Shown piece by piece: positions 38,445 to 52,149 of a stretch of DNA of 64,000 bases. The DNA is from Paramecium sonneborni. Lineage: Eukaryota; Ciliophora; Oligohymenophorea; Peniculida; Parameciidae. Location: positions 9,312-73,311 of the forward strand of contig CAJJDN010000141.1 in the NCBI GenBank assembly GCA_905182985.1, given 5' to 3'. Positions within the stretch are counted from its first letter, which is position 1, and each line of letters starts with the position of its first letter. The position numbers and the translations under genes are program-made. Below the pieces are notes generated by a model. It had not been told where the DNA came from, did no database searches, and was given only the letters and a program-made list of their open reading frames with translations.

Positions 38445-41145
38445 ATGAAAAAAAATTTAAATTTAAAGAACCTTTTTATTGATGATAAAATTGCAGAGCT
38501 CCAAAACTAAGGCTAATTAGAATACTAAGGTGTAGTTTTCGATTGTAGATAATTTAAATTTGAAAATATAAAATTTAATCTTAGATTCACTTAAGAAGGA
38601 GAAATTATATACACAAATTATTTAGGTTCAATTTTAAGAATGTAAGTTTAAAAAATTATAACTTAAGTGATTAATTTTAAAACCAGGATGAAGAATTAGA
38701 TATCATGTTTAACTTAGACTAAATTTAATATCTTTAATGGTAGGGAAAATATGGATAGAACTTTTAAAAATTTGGAAGATGGATAGCCTTTTGGAAAGGT
38801 CATGCTTTACCAAAAGCTAGTGGATATTACTTAGCAGATGGAAAAAAGTCAAATACATGGAGTGAAATGACAAAGAATTACTGCGAGTAAAGATAAATAT
38901 TAATATATATAGTTAATCATAAATTTATGAAGTTGGAGAATATTTTAATAATTAGAGAATAGGAATTTGGAAGTATGTTTGTGAGAATTAAGAAATGTAA
39001 TAATTAAATATATGAATTATTGAATAGTGATGGGGGATCATATAATGAAATAGGTTTAAAGAATGGGAAATGGGTAGATTTGAGTGAGAATTTTAATAGG
39101 TATAGACTATTTAGATATTAAAACAATTTTAATTAGTTATAGTTAACTCACCTAGCAGGGAGAATATAAAAATGGAATAAGAGTAGGTATATGGGATACA
39201 TATTGGAAGCAGGTTAGAGATAATGATAAATTAATTTAAATGTAAAAAAAAATATACTCATATTAATTAGTGCTGGAGGATATTATAATCTATTAGGATT
39301 GAAAAATGGTTAATGGGTTGAGTTGAATGATGATTTTAGAGAGTATTTCAATTCTTTTTATTATTCACAGTAATAGTTAAGTTATTTTTATTGGAAAATA
39401 TAATTAAGGGCAAAAAGTGGGAAAATGGGATATCATTTATGAGGGGAAATGCATGTAAAAATTAATAAATTAGTATATTTATTATTAGTGGGGGTGGATC
39501 ATATGATAATTAATACTTGAAGCATGGATAATGGAAGGAATTGAGTGATAATTTTTATAAGTATCCAATTTATTGATTAAGTATTTAGCGATAGTTAAGT
39601 AATATATGAGGGTGAATATAAAAATGGTATAAAATTGGTAGATGGAATGTTTATTGGAAATAATTAGAAGGCAATCATTAGTTTAATTTAATGTTTTAAA
39701 TATAATAATTTTGAAATATTATAGAGGAGGGGGATCATATAATAACTTAGGTTTAAAATTTAATAAATGGATTGAATTATTTGAGAATTTTAGCAGGTGC
39801 ATTTAAATTTATTATTATTATTAGTGCTAGTTAACTAATTCTTACAGGAGAATACAAAAATGGTCTAAAAGTTGGTAGATGGGTTGTTAGTTTGAAAGAT
39901 GGAAAGTATTTTGAACAAATGTATAAATGAAACTATAAATTAGAGGAGGTGGTTGTTATGAAGAGGAAGATGGAACTCAAAATGGAAAATGGATAGAAAT
40001 AGACAGAAATTTTGCTCTGTATTGAATTACTTATAATATAATAACTTGAAATAGTTGGAGCTAAATCATTTATTAAGGTACCTATGAAAAGGGTAGGAAA
40101 GTTGGCAAATGGAATGTATATTGGAGGAAGGAAGGGAAAGAGTTTAATGACTCGTTTAATTCTATTTAAAAACAATTATAATATCTATTTTTTTTAGTGG
40201 GGGAGGTGATTATAATTTATAAAACTTAAAAAATGGGTAATGGAGGGAGCCGAGTAGTAATTTTTACACGTATTATTATTATTTAATATAAAACTTAGTG
40301 ACAGTTAAATTATTTATGAAGGTGAATATAATAATGGTAAAAAAGTTGGCAATTGGAACATTTTATTTAGATTAAATGATGAACCTTTTGAATTAATGTA
40401 TAAAATTTAAATAATTAGTGGCGGCGGTTAATATAATTTGTTAAACTAAAAACATGGGTAATGGAAAGATTTAAAAGATAATTTCTATATGTATTATATT
40501 TAAGTTTTAAGAACTTAGTGATAGTTAAATTATTAATCATGGAAAATATGATAATGGTAAAAAAATAGGTAAATGGGATATTTATTGGAGAATTGACGGA
40601 GACTAGTAATAATTTTAGTGCATGTATAATTATTAAAAAATCTAATATTTTGTTTTAGTGGTGGTGGCTTTTATGATAGATTAAGCTTTCAAAATGGTAA
40701 ATGGATTGAATTGGACGATAATTACTATCTGTACTTTATTATTAAATCGAATATTAGCGATAATTAAATTATTTATGAAGGAGATTATAAAAATGGTATC
40801 AAAACAGGGTTATGGCTTACAAAATATATGGGCCAATAAATGTATATTAAACCTTTTTTAAAGATTAGTGGTGGAGGATCTTATAATCATAAAAACTAGA
40901 AACATGGGTCATGGATCGAATTGAGCAATAATTATTAATTGTATGGAATATACTTTTATTCTTTATAAGGGATAATTAAGTAATATATAAAGGCGAATAT
41001 GAATATGGCATAAAAATTGGAAAATGGTCTATAATGTAAAGAGGTCACAAAAAGAATTAAAAATTTAAAAAAATGTAAATAAATTTCTTTATTAAAATAA
41101 CTCTAATATAGAGGAGAAAATTTCTATGGCCATTAAAAGTATTGA
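38445..41145 (+). CDS. MORN-like tandem repeat protein with introns in every repeat
   Basis: The N-terminal exon starts MKKNLNLKNLFIDD. A block LQWQGKYGQNFQKFGRW precedes nine repeats, whose starts fall near 39042, 39273, 39493, 39731, 39945, 40196, 40418, 40656 and 40868. Each unit reads (S/I)GGGSYN...GLKNGKWVEL..NF, then I-Y-x-GEYKNG-K-VGRWDIYW. These resemble MORN/toxin_WG-type strands that form an extended beta surface. Two short introns (about 22-37 nt) usually interrupt each unit. One precedes GGGSY and splits an AT|T codon in phase 2; the other follows the N-F segment. The last intron leads to a short tail (GENFYGHQKY) and TGA at 41143-41145. One unit slips frame at 39631-39634, where a run seems one A short. 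A paralogue lies at 53714-55629. Function is unknown. Confidence 0.72.
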
Positions 41146-41975
41146 AAATGAATATAAATAAGATTTTATTATGTAAATTTTTCTAAATTAAATGTTTCAT
41201 TTACATAAGAAGTGACTAATTTCTATATATATATGTATCTTTCCTCATAATTAAAATTTTTATTCTTAAATAAGATGCACTATAAAGGAATAATTTAAGG
41301 ATAATCATTTTTATCTTTTCCAATATAAACATTTCATTTAATCAAAGGTTATATTTTTCTTAAAACTAAACTTATAAAAGCTAAATATTTGTGGGGAATA
41401 ATATTCCGAAATTTCAGGGAAATATTACAATAGTTTGTTCATTCAGTTGTACAGCAATTTTCATAATGCATAAATACTGACTTGATTAATATTATTTTAT
41501 TTTATTTTAATTGGCTGGTATTACAGATGAGCAATTCATAATAACCATAGAAAATTTTTAAACTTTTTTGAAGAATTGAATTATTTCACCTTGAAATAAT
41601 TCCATATTTCAATAAAAGATGTGATTATCGAAAAAAGAATAAGTAATTTCAAAAAAAATTTACAGATTTTTGCTTATTTACTGAATTATTGAATCGGTTG
41701 ATAAACTGCAATAATTCAAATTTTTTTAATTCTGAAAAAGTGCTTTTGGTTATCATCTAATTTTATTAGATTTTATATTCAAATTCAAATAATATAATTT
41801 AATAAAGAAAATTGAAAATTATTAAGCTAGAAACAGCTTTGAATTAAAAGTAAATTTTTTCTCTTCAAATATTTATTTAAAGAGAAAAATTATATAATTA
41901 AATGCACTTATTTATATTAATTTATTAAGGTTCAAAATATTAGATTTAAAAAATATATTTTAAGGAATTAAATAG
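41146..41975. other. Intergenic, nothing recognised
   Basis: AT-rich with mixed TGA in all frames. Holds the 3' flank of the MORN-like gene and the upstream region of the small frame that follows. Confidence 0.55.
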
Positions 41976-42218
41976 ATGGAAACTGCTCTTGTTTAGGATC
42001 TAAAAACTACTGAACTAAATTAAAATCTTAAGAGCAAATTTTTTGATTAAGGAATTATATAGAAATTAATCAATAAATAAAAAATTAAGTTGTTAATTTT
42101 CTTATAATATGATAAAAATTTTAAATAAATTGAATAATACGATGAAAGACTGTCTAAAAATAATTATGAATTATTCAAAAATAAATAACAGTGTAATACT
42201 TATAATTAGATATTTTGA
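41976..42218 (+). CDS. Small hypothetical protein, 80 residues
   Basis: ATG 41976 to TGA 42216-42218. It begins METALVQDLKTTELNQNLKS and continues with a Lys/Gln-rich helical sequence (NFKQIEQYDERLSKNNYELF). The same frame stays coding-like for about 60 codons after the TGA (LIKKQQEGKSTLKRNHHVEL). So either the gene is longer with an intron I could not place, or the TGA is a lesion. No family is recognised. It converges on the 3' end of the neighbouring large gene. Confidence 0.4.
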
Positions 42219-42457
42219 TTATAAAAGACATTTCAAATATTAGCATTGATTAAAAAATAATAAGAAGGTAAAAGCACATTAAAAAGAAATCATCATGTTG
42301 AATTAAAAATATAAGCAGTACAAGCAAAAAAGAAAGATTAGCAGAAAAAATATTAACTTATTTATCAAAAGGCCTTTTAAAATTTATTTTATATATATAA
42401 ATCAATTTGGATAATTAAATTAATTATTTCCAAATTATATATCATTTATGTAATAAA

Positions 42458-45400
42458 TCACTGCGTTAATTTTAGATTTTGATTTTCCTTCTTATTTTCT
42501 GCCTTTGATTGCCATAATTTTGATACTAATTTAATATCACCTTGATATTTTCCTATTCTTGATGGAGTTTTTACTTCTTTAACAATAGTTCCTATATAAT
42601 TAAAGTTAAATGATACCATGTTATTAATCTGAAATTAAGATAGCAAAAGTTTAATCCTATAAATTTTCATCTGAGCTTAAGGATGCATAATCAAATCTAC
42701 CTCTTAAATCAGTGTAACCATCCTTATAAAAATAGCTCTCTCCAGTTTTTTATTTAATGTAAACCTTAACATAAACTTTAGATAATTATTATCCATTTAA
42801 ATCAAATACTCTTAATTATCCACTGTTTTCCATAAGATTAATAATCAATCCATTTGATTAATAATTTAAGAAACATTTTTTATTAACACCATTTACTTAT
42901 ATATGGAGATTATCTTTTTAGAGGTGTTCTGGAATATCAATTTCTTATTTATAGACTCTAAAAAATAAATAATAAAAAATTACTCTCCTTCCTTTTAATT
43001 TTCTAATTTCATAACAATTTCATGATTAGGTTTTGTAACTGAAAAATCTTTTTTTCTATTTAATAAGAATGGGTCGATGGAAAATAAAATTTCCAAATTA
43101 AATTTATAAAGCATTATTGTAACATGCTAAAGATTCGAATAAGTAATTTATATTTTAGATCCTTAAATTTCACATGATAGAGTTTCCTCTTTTATGGCCA
43201 ATTACTTATTTAAATTAGTATTTTAAGTTCCAAAATCTTTTTGATCTTCATCACCATCAAATTCAGTTAATAAGTTTGCAATCTCATAAAATAGATTTCT
43301 CCAATAAATTACTGGATAATTCAAATATTTTTCGCATATTCTTCTAGCCTCTTGAAAATTAGGATATCCTTAATAAAAATCAAAATATGCTTAAAAATAA
43401 TCATATTGCAATTCAGAATTACCATCATTTAAGGGTAATTGGATAGAAGAAAAAACTTATATTGCTTCTGGTATTCGTTCTTATAACAATAGATAATATG
43501 AGAATCCTAATTTATCAGAAGTAGAATGAGTAGGCTTTTCTATTAAATATTATAGATAATCCTTGTGTTGTTTTCTTAATTCAACATTAAGAATTCCTTT
43601 TTCATCACTTTTGAGTTTATGAATTCTCTTAGTTATTAAGGGATAATATTCTACCATTTTAATATTATTTATTTCAAAAAGTGAACATTTGAAGTACTTA
43701 ATAGAATTAAATTAATCTTGAACATGTTTTTAAGCAAAGAATTCTATTAAACCTTCTTAATCTGCATGATAAACAGAATATTTAAGAATTTCAGAATCTT
43801 TAAATTTTTTGAGTTTATAAATTCTAAGAACTTTTGAATAAAAGTCTTTATCTGAATATAGATATGCGATTTAAGTTGGTTTAAACACTTTTTCATCAAA
43901 AATGTTTTTCGTTTCTAAAAATGTTAAGATATTAGCTTTATTTCCTGTTCCTAAAATATCTTCTATTACCTCTAAATTAGGATTGGCTTTAACATTTACA
44001 ACATTAAATTGATAAGGTAACGCTACAGCAACAACTTTATCAAAAATAGTTAAAGAAGCAGGATGAATTTTGAAAGTACCTTCTTTTGGAAAATACCAAT
44101 AATATGAATATCTTTCTGTAGATAATGAATTGCAAGAAATATTGATTGATTTTGAATAAAATGTTGATTTAATTGGTATTGCTCCATTTGGTATCTCTAA
44201 AAATATTTAAGCATTGATATTTTCATTTGAGAAATTAGAAATTATGATTAATGATCCATAAATGTGATTAGTTAAATATTCTTATGACGATAAGAATTCT
44301 TATTTTTTATTTTATTCATCAAAGTATAATTATGTAATAAGTATATCATTTCTTAATGAAATATCAACTTCTTAAATTTCTTTGCTATAATAAATTAGAT
44401 TTGATTCTGCAATAATTTACATTCCTTTTTCTTAAAATGAATAAAAGTTTTATTTGATATTTTAGAATGGCAAATCTAAAACAGATAGTATGAATACAAA
44501 TTCAGAAAAAGTCGTATAATGAATAATATCAGATGTAAGAAAAGAGGAAGCACTAAGAATTCCTTAATTGAGTGAAAAGTTTGCTAATTATAAAAAGAAT
44601 TAATTGATTTTAATTGGGATAATATTATCTTTGTAATAGTAAGAATGTCTTTCTCCAAATTCTTTTGTTTTTTCAATATTTTTATAATTTTGAATGTATT
44701 AATGTCTTAATTGATTGTAATAATCATCATCTTTTGAATCATATTATAGATTTGATTTTTTCTTAGATAAGTTTTATGTATTTGATTTTTTTTTATTTAA
44801 TTCTTTATGAGCTTTTTCTATTGTTGTTGATTCACTTGGTAATATTTAATCATAAAAAGCTGCTAAACCTTGATTACTTTTAGGAGGAGGACAACCTCCA
44901 GGTGGTGGTGGTGGAGGTGGTCCACCTAAAGACGATCCAATTAAACTACCACAACCTGGAGGAGGCGGAGGTGGTGGTGGAGGTGGAAGTTATTATACTC
45001 CTGATACAATCTTCTGTTTAATGAACTAATTATTTTAATTGTTTGTATTGTTGTTTCTCTATTATTAAGCTTTTTAAGAAGTTAAAATTGTATCAAATAA
45101 ACGTTCAATATGATTTTAATCTATTTTAACAATCTCATAATTTTATTACAAATAAGTATATATATTTTATGCTTAAATCTTATTTGGTTTTATTTCTTAA
45201 AAATAAAATAACAATAAAACTTATTCAATTGTATTTAGAGTATTAAAAATTTAAATATACAAATATCTTTCTAATTCTGCATCATTTTAACATAAAAAAT
45301 TATCAACTAAATTTTTTTCAATTTTATTCTTAATATAATTTAGTACATAAACTTCAAAATAAGGAGAATCTTTGAAAAATAAAAACAAATTTAATTCATC

Positions 45401-48400
45401 ACTTTGAAATTCATCATATAATTAATGTTTTTATTCTAAGGTTTTTATATTCCATCTTACTAAAAACTCCCATTTTTAAAGATCTTTGTCTCTCAAATTT
45501 TTTCCATTATTATTCAATGATAACAATTCTCTATAGACTTTTTCTAAAGAATCAATTATTTTTATTTATGTTGCTGTTACATCATTAATGTAAATACTTT
45601 CCCCCTTCCTTATTGCCTATGAATTTCTCGATGTTGTGTAACATTTATCTTAATTAAGATTGGTCTAATGTTCAAGACTTCTTGTGTTAAGTTAACAAAA
45701 AGTTTATGAGATTTATTAAAGTGCATAATTATAATCATTTATAGCACAAATAGTAATTTAAGAATAAAAATTAGGAATTTCAAAACAGAACTCTTAATCT
45801 TCTATACTTTATCCATTTAATTCTAATGTAATTAATTTTCCAGGATATTTTAAGAAATCTAATTTACAAAAAATAGACATAATATTCTAACATTCTCCTC
45901 TTTACAAATAACCAAGCTTATTACCACTTTAAAGGAGTTTTTTCATTAAAGCATGCTATTTTTTCTCATCTTTTAGTTATTCTTTTTCATTAATACACTC
46001 TCTTATACATTATCTATTAAGTAAAAGTTAAGGCTTTTCTAAAGTATTCCCAATAAATGTTTCCTATTTTTTTCTACTTTCTACATATTGTTCTTCATCT
46101 GAAATTTCTGTATTTGTTTAGGATTAAAATTATGTTTAAAAAACTTCAAATTCTTCTTATTTTTAAGATAAGAGTATATTTTTCATATGCTGAATAATTA
46201 AATCTTATTGCGTATAAAATGTTTCAGCTAATACAAAAAGGGTTACTGGACTATTTGAACTTATCTTCCCTACAATCTTTGTATTTTACTCTCCTTTAAC
46301 TTTTTCAACATTATAGAGAGATATTAAATTGCTAAGTTATTAATCTATAATTAATTTATTTTTGCTTATAAAAATATCACTATCCTATTTTTAATATCCT
46401 TCATAAATATGAATGTCAACCTTATAAGATTAATTTTGAACCAGTAATTACAATTCATATTATCCAGGTTCAGTTAAAGTAAAACTTAATTAATTCTATT
46501 CTTAAACACAAATTGAAGATAAATATTCAACGACTTAATTCTTTTCTATTTTGTATAAGAAAATTTTATCACTTTCAACACAAATAGGAATAGTTATTTT
46601 TTATCCAGCTAAAATTTTTATTTAATTGGGAATATTTTATAAATCTACTTAAGAAAGAATCCAATTTCTCGGACTTTGGTTAATTGATTTACAACCAATT
46701 GGTTAAGAAGTAACTACTAAAACATTTTCCAATTATCCCAATTCTATTTTTCCATTTTCATCAGTCTAAAAAATTTCAGTATATTATTAATAATGATTAA
46801 TTTAAAATGTTAATTTTAACTAAACATTTTTTTTAGGTTCTCCTCCTATACCCAATACATATAATTAATATCCTTAATCTTCAGTATGTTATAAATATTA
46901 ATTGTTAAATTATTCTGTTTAAAACTATTCTTAAAGTATAATTGAATAAGAATCTTTTAAAGTATTTATTTAATTTTTATTTATCATACTTTTAATTTAA
47001 CAAGTAATTGTAATGTTAATTTATTAAAATTTAGTAATTGGTATGTCTATTTCATAAGGCTTATGATCTTCAAATTTTATATTATCAAAAGTAAAAATAG
47101 TTGGATTCATTTCTTCATTATAAATAGTTACTAAAATAACAATATTTTGTAAAAGTTTCAAACTAATTATATTTTAATTCCCATAAAGTCTTGGGAATAA
47201 TAAAATCTTTGCTTAATTTCCTATAATTAATGATTCTTCTGAAACTATACCAGTACATTTAAAATTATATGATTCCTCTTAAATTTAGATTTATTATAAA
47301 TTAGCATATCCTTCATGAAAAATTATGACTTTTTAATTTTAAGAGTAATTTCCAAAAGGAATCAGGATTTCTTTTCTCTGCTTATCTATATTATAAAATT
47401 ATTTATCTAACCAAATACCTGTTTAATCAGAACAACATATTTCTAAGTTTTCATTCAAAATTTCAAAACAATGACCTGACGAGACTATTTTTTTTTATCT
47501 TAATTAGAGATTTCCTTTTTAAATTAATGCTCTTGAAGATAATCCATTTCCATAAAAATCAATAATAAATAAGCCTCTTTCTTTTTGAGTTATTTCTGGA
47601 AATTCAATTTCCTCAACTCTTTTTAATGTTGGCGTAAAATCTGATGAAAAATCAAAAACAATTTCATTATTTGGGATTAATCCCTTAAGATTAAGATTTA
47701 AGAAATCTTATGAACTATCTTAAAAATAATAATTTAAAGTATTTATTTCAAATACTTTAATTGATAATTAAGGGATGTTTTTTAAAGAAACCATGATTTT
47801 TACTTATTCCCCATGTTTAAATTAACTTAATTTTGTTTATTCCTCAAATTCAATATATTTTTCATCCTACAATTTTTAGATTTCTCTTTAAGTTAAAATT
47901 GAATTTATATTAGGAACTTCTTTCCCTTATTATAAATACAATAGTGCCTTAGTTTTTCTCAAATAATGCTCCTCAAAATAATTCTCTAATTATTCCTATT
48001 CCATATTTTATGTGATGAAATATTCTATGTGTTAATAAATAATTTCGTCATAATTAATTGGTATAGATAAGGGACTAAATAACAACTTATTTTCAGTTAA
48101 GCTATCTCTTACACTCGAATTAAACCCAACAAAATGTTTTAATGGCATTTAAACATATTAAAGAAAAAGCTTTAGATCATATTTTCTCTATGCATTATCT
48201 AAAATAAAAATTATTTTATTTACTTAAATTCAAATAATTTATTAAAATCAATGAAGTAAACTGAAATTATTTAGGCAGATTCTTTTACCATTCATCAATT
48301 TATCTTAAAATTTACTCTTAAATTGAAGCATCCTGATCATAAAATTTAGTAGAACTAAATCTTTTACCATAATAACTAGTAATGAAATCCAAATTATTTA

Positions 48401-49143
48401 TTATGCTATCATAAACCTTTTATAATTCTTCCATCTATTATAAACTCATTGCGGCAAAAATGTTTCCTAATTAAAATTATCCTTACAATAGTCTTTGAAA
48501 TAATGGAATAACAAACTCCAATCTAAAATTATATATTATAGTACCTTTCTAAAACTCTTGATCTTGCTAGAATGTTTAAGTATTCATAAATCCATTCATC
48601 ATTACACTTTATAATTTATTCAAATTATAATTATCTCAATGCATAGACGGAGAATTTCTTTAAATCATTATTTTAATAAATTTTTTGCAAATAAGTATTT
48701 AAAGATATGTTTTATTGATCCAATTTAGATTTGTATTAACGAATACCTTTTTGATCTTCTGTCTAATTATTTGAATTTACTTCAAAATCATGTTAATTAT
48801 CAATTGTGATTGATTTATTATTGAATTAAAGGTGTAAAAATTTATCATTGATATTTTACATTATTTTCTGCCTTTTTATCTAATTTTCTTTTGTATCACA
48901 TTCTTACAGAAGACTTTCAAATTCTAAAATAAGAGATCTGAATTCAATATTTCGTAAATTTTCTAATTTTAAATACTTTAATAATTTTCCCTAATCCTCA
49001 GTCAATCTAGATTTTTATTCATTCAAGGATTTCAAGAGGGTATAATATATCTATTCCTGGGATCCTTTTACTAAGGTAGAAAGAGCTTGATCTTTGGATT
49101 AAAGTTAAAATTTCTCCAAAAATTCTATATCATTTGAAGACAT
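42458..49143 (-). CDS. Large alpha-macroglobulin-like protein with central polyproline tract
   Basis: ATG 49143 to TGA at 42458. Two introns, 48523-48544 (22 nt) and 48199-48223 (25 nt), join the frames exactly and give 2212 residues. The N-terminal third is helical (MSSNDIEFLEKFQLQSKDQ..., LEFVIPLFQRLLQGQF, YYGKRFSSTKFYDQDAS). From about residue 320 (MPLKHFVGFNSSVRDS) come long beta-rich repeats with macroglobulin-like features: GEQVKIMVSLKNIPQLSI, ERGLFIIDFYGNGLSSRALI and a second Y-x-F/G-E-S series. Two runs of 7-9 prolines flank GCGSLIGSSLGG at 44885-44990. The C-terminal part again has beta blocks (GRFDYASLSSDENLQ near the end). There is no signal peptide, so it is probably intracellular. 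The MG-like reading is inference from pattern; long members of this type exist in ciliates. It is not a formin despite the prolines, because no FH2 features follow. Confidence 0.65.
44885..44992 (-). repeat. Proline-rich (CCA/CCT) tract in the macroglobulin-like gene
   Basis: Two polyproline runs encoded by repeated CCA/CCT codons, separated by a Gly/Ser spacer. It is the most GC-rich patch of this gene. Such runs bind SH3, WW or profilin-type partners. It sits between the two beta-rich halves and probably forms an extended linker. Confidence 0.85.
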
Positions 49144-50026
49144 TTAGAATTAAACAATAATTATTAAGTTTTATATTATTCTTACTAGGCTTTGTTACAA
49201 AAATTATAGTATTTAAATTTTGAAGAAATAATTAAGTTGCCACGTATGGAGTAATAAAAAATATAAATATATATAGAGATTTTATTATATAACTTATTTT
49301 TATTATTTTTAAGGTTATCCTAAGCATATAAAATTGCTTAATGTTATGAATAATAATCAATTATTAAATCTCAATTCTTAAATTTAAATCTGAATTTATA
49401 GGATATATCTATTCGAGAATTTACTATTGAGAAATTTACAATATTAATTCCCTCATTATTATTCTAGGAAATTTTACTAATTCCATATAAGCTTACTTTC
49501 TTAACGATTTACAAGCAGAAATAATTTGTATTTTGAATATCTAAAAAGAAAACTTTTAACAAAATTTTGAGTAAGCTTTAACAAGATTAATTTAAATACA
49601 AGCAAATCTATGATAAAAAAACTTATAAAAAATTACATTTTCTAAATATGTACTTTATTATTAGCAAATCTAATATCATAATTTCATATTTTAAATCATC
49701 AATAGATAAATTTTCAACAGATCTGTAAATATCGTGCAAAAATTATAAAAATGAAGTTATTTGGCCACTCACATTTGAAATAAAAAGAAAAATGATGAGT
49801 AAAACTTCTTAAAAAGATGTAATAATGTTATAACAAGAAAATTATTATTTGACAAATTCAGAAAAATTCTTAATAAAATAGATTAAAAGTAATTTAAATA
49901 AGTATATAAATTATATAAGTTGTTAAATGTTAATTATTATTAATAGAACTGTTTTAAATAAACATTTTTAATAAAGTTTAAGAGTAAAAATAAGAATTTT
50001 TGAATAATTGGCTATTAATTTTAAAA
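49144..50026. other. Intergenic, nothing recognised
   Basis: Lies between two leftward genes. It contains the promoter of the macroglobulin-like gene and the 3' flank of the dynamin-like gene. No coding frame or repeat stands out. Confidence 0.55.
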
Positions 50027-52149
50027 TCAAATAGATGTCAAAGATCTTAAAAAATTTTTAATGCTCGTTGCTGTTTTTTGATTGATTCTTCTATGATTAT
50101 TTTCTAAATCATTGATTTGCAGAATTAATTAGGATTCTAATTACTATATATTATAATAAATATAATTTACAGTTAATTGTGATAAAATAATGTCTTCTGA
50201 GTACCAGGATTGAGTAAATATAAAATTAAAGTTAAATGACATTAATCCAAAACCAATGGCTGCAAAGATTGGAGAACTCATCACAGATTTAAAAGCAAAT
50301 CTTCTGCCTAATAATGCAATAATACTTAATCCAGTTGAAATATATCCAGCATTTTACTAAATTGGATTTATTCTGACTCCTACTGTTTTCTTAACATTTT
50401 CAGAATATTATTCAAAACTTTATTTAGATATCTCTAATATTTTATTATCACATAAAATCTTAAATAACTAAAGACAACCTTCAATAATAGGTAAATCCTT
50501 TTCTCTTGTATTTTGAACACTTAGATTTAAATCATTTATCTTTTATTGTGAAAATATAGATTCTATTTTTTTTATTATGGCATTTTTAATATTTTCATTC
50601 AATTTTAATATTTTGATTTCTAATTCAATTAGTGTTTTTAATGCTGAGGTGCAGGTTGAAATAATCATTTTTTAACGATCTTCTGATGATTTTGGTATAT
50701 TATATTTAAAATTTACTGTAATTTAATTTAAAGCATCTTATTTAAATATATTTATCCAATCAAAATAATGATTAATTTAAAGATCTATGAAGTTATTAAT
50801 TACTTCTTCTAAATTTTCATATAACTATGTTTCCATATTAATATATTAAGAGTTGATAACAAATTCTAGAAAGATCAAAGATTAAGTTATTTAAATATAA
50901 ATATCTCCATAAAAAGCTTCACAAATTTCCTTTTTGATAGATTAAGTTAATTAGTTGTTGAATCTTTCATAATCTTAATTTTATAAGAGATTTGGGTTAT
51001 TCTTAATTTTTTAATCGCAATATTTTTTACAATCATCTATTGTTATAAATTATTCAATATCTCTAAAATCTATAAAATAAGATTAAATTAATTTATCAAT
51101 AGCTTATTTGTTACCATAATTTAGAATTCTATATCTCATAGCTCTCAAAGCAGATATCTTAAATATATTATTCTAACTTCCAATAATATCACTTATTTCT
51201 TTTAATATAAGATCAATATTTTTGTCTTCAGATCCTTTCTTTTCATCATATTTATTAAGAATAAAAAACAATGTAGCTATTTGAGACTTATTAGATATTA
51301 ATAACTATTCATTGCTTTCTTAACTATTATTTGTACTGGCTAATAATTGTTGTTTTTAAATTTCTTAAAAATCTTCAACAATTATATCCGATAAGGAACT
51401 ATTTTAATTATTTAATCTTTATGATTAAGCTTTAGGTGTAAAAATTTTAATTATTTGATTTTATAATTCTTTATCATTATCAAATGTAGTGTAATTGCTA
51501 ATCCATAGATTAATTCTGTGATTATTGCCAATTAATTATTCATCAATCAATTAGAAATGGTTTTCATAAATTTTCTATTCACTAATTTTGATTCCCGGTC
51601 TTTATATAATGAATAAGAATACGTATCAACAAATACAATTCTACTTCTCAAATCAAGAGGAAGTTATTGATGAAAAAGAGAAGGAACTTGAAGATTGACA
51701 ATTTCAAATTTTTAATTTTATTACATTTCTAATAAAAGTGACTGAGCTTAGTCTAAAGAATTGATAACTTAATCATTTAAAAGAATTCTTTCATTGTATG
51801 AGATTAGAATCATACTCTAAGTGCACTCTTAATTTCTAGAAGGCAATATTTATTAACCCAAAAGGGAATTTATGAAAGTACTTTTTCCTGCAGAAGTAGT
51901 ACCTAAAAAAACAATATAAAATATAAAGACTTTGCTTACATAGAATTTTGTTGATTAAACATAATCCCTTAAGTCTTTGAGTTAAGAATTAATCTGTTAG
52001 ATAATTTCATTAACATATTGACTATGTTCGTAAGGCAATACGTTTAACTTCTTTTAAAATTCTTCAATCTTTTCATTCATAGGGCTAAAGAATTAGCTTT
52101 CCGTTTGCTTTGGCTATTCTCTATAGAAGATTTTCTTCAATAAATTCAT
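50027..52149 (-). CDS. Dynamin-superfamily GTPase, mitofusin/BDLP-like
   Basis: ATG 52149 to TGA at 50027. One 23-nt intron at 51600-51622 splits the switch-2 motif codon, and splicing gives 699 residues in frame. All GTPase motifs are present: P-loop GTTSAGKST (~92-100), a conserved Thr in RNQECTQSM (~115-123, G2), DTPG (~185, G3), NKYD (~295, G4) and a following SALRAM block (~335). A long helical region ends in a paired hydrophobic segment (GYISTGLSIIALLG, then SPIFAAIGFGLMSF) near residue 600, then a terminal helix. A late membrane-inserting hairpin in a dynamin-like GTPase recalls mitofusins and bacterial dynamin-like proteins, which fuse or remodel membranes. There is no mitochondrial presequence. 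Subfamily placement is inference. Confidence 0.85.

Noticed and set aside
44885..44992. Formin (FH1-FH2) gene suggested by the polyproline runs
   Set aside because: The sequence after the prolines lacks FH2 landmarks, and the frame belongs to a 2212-residue beta-rich protein.
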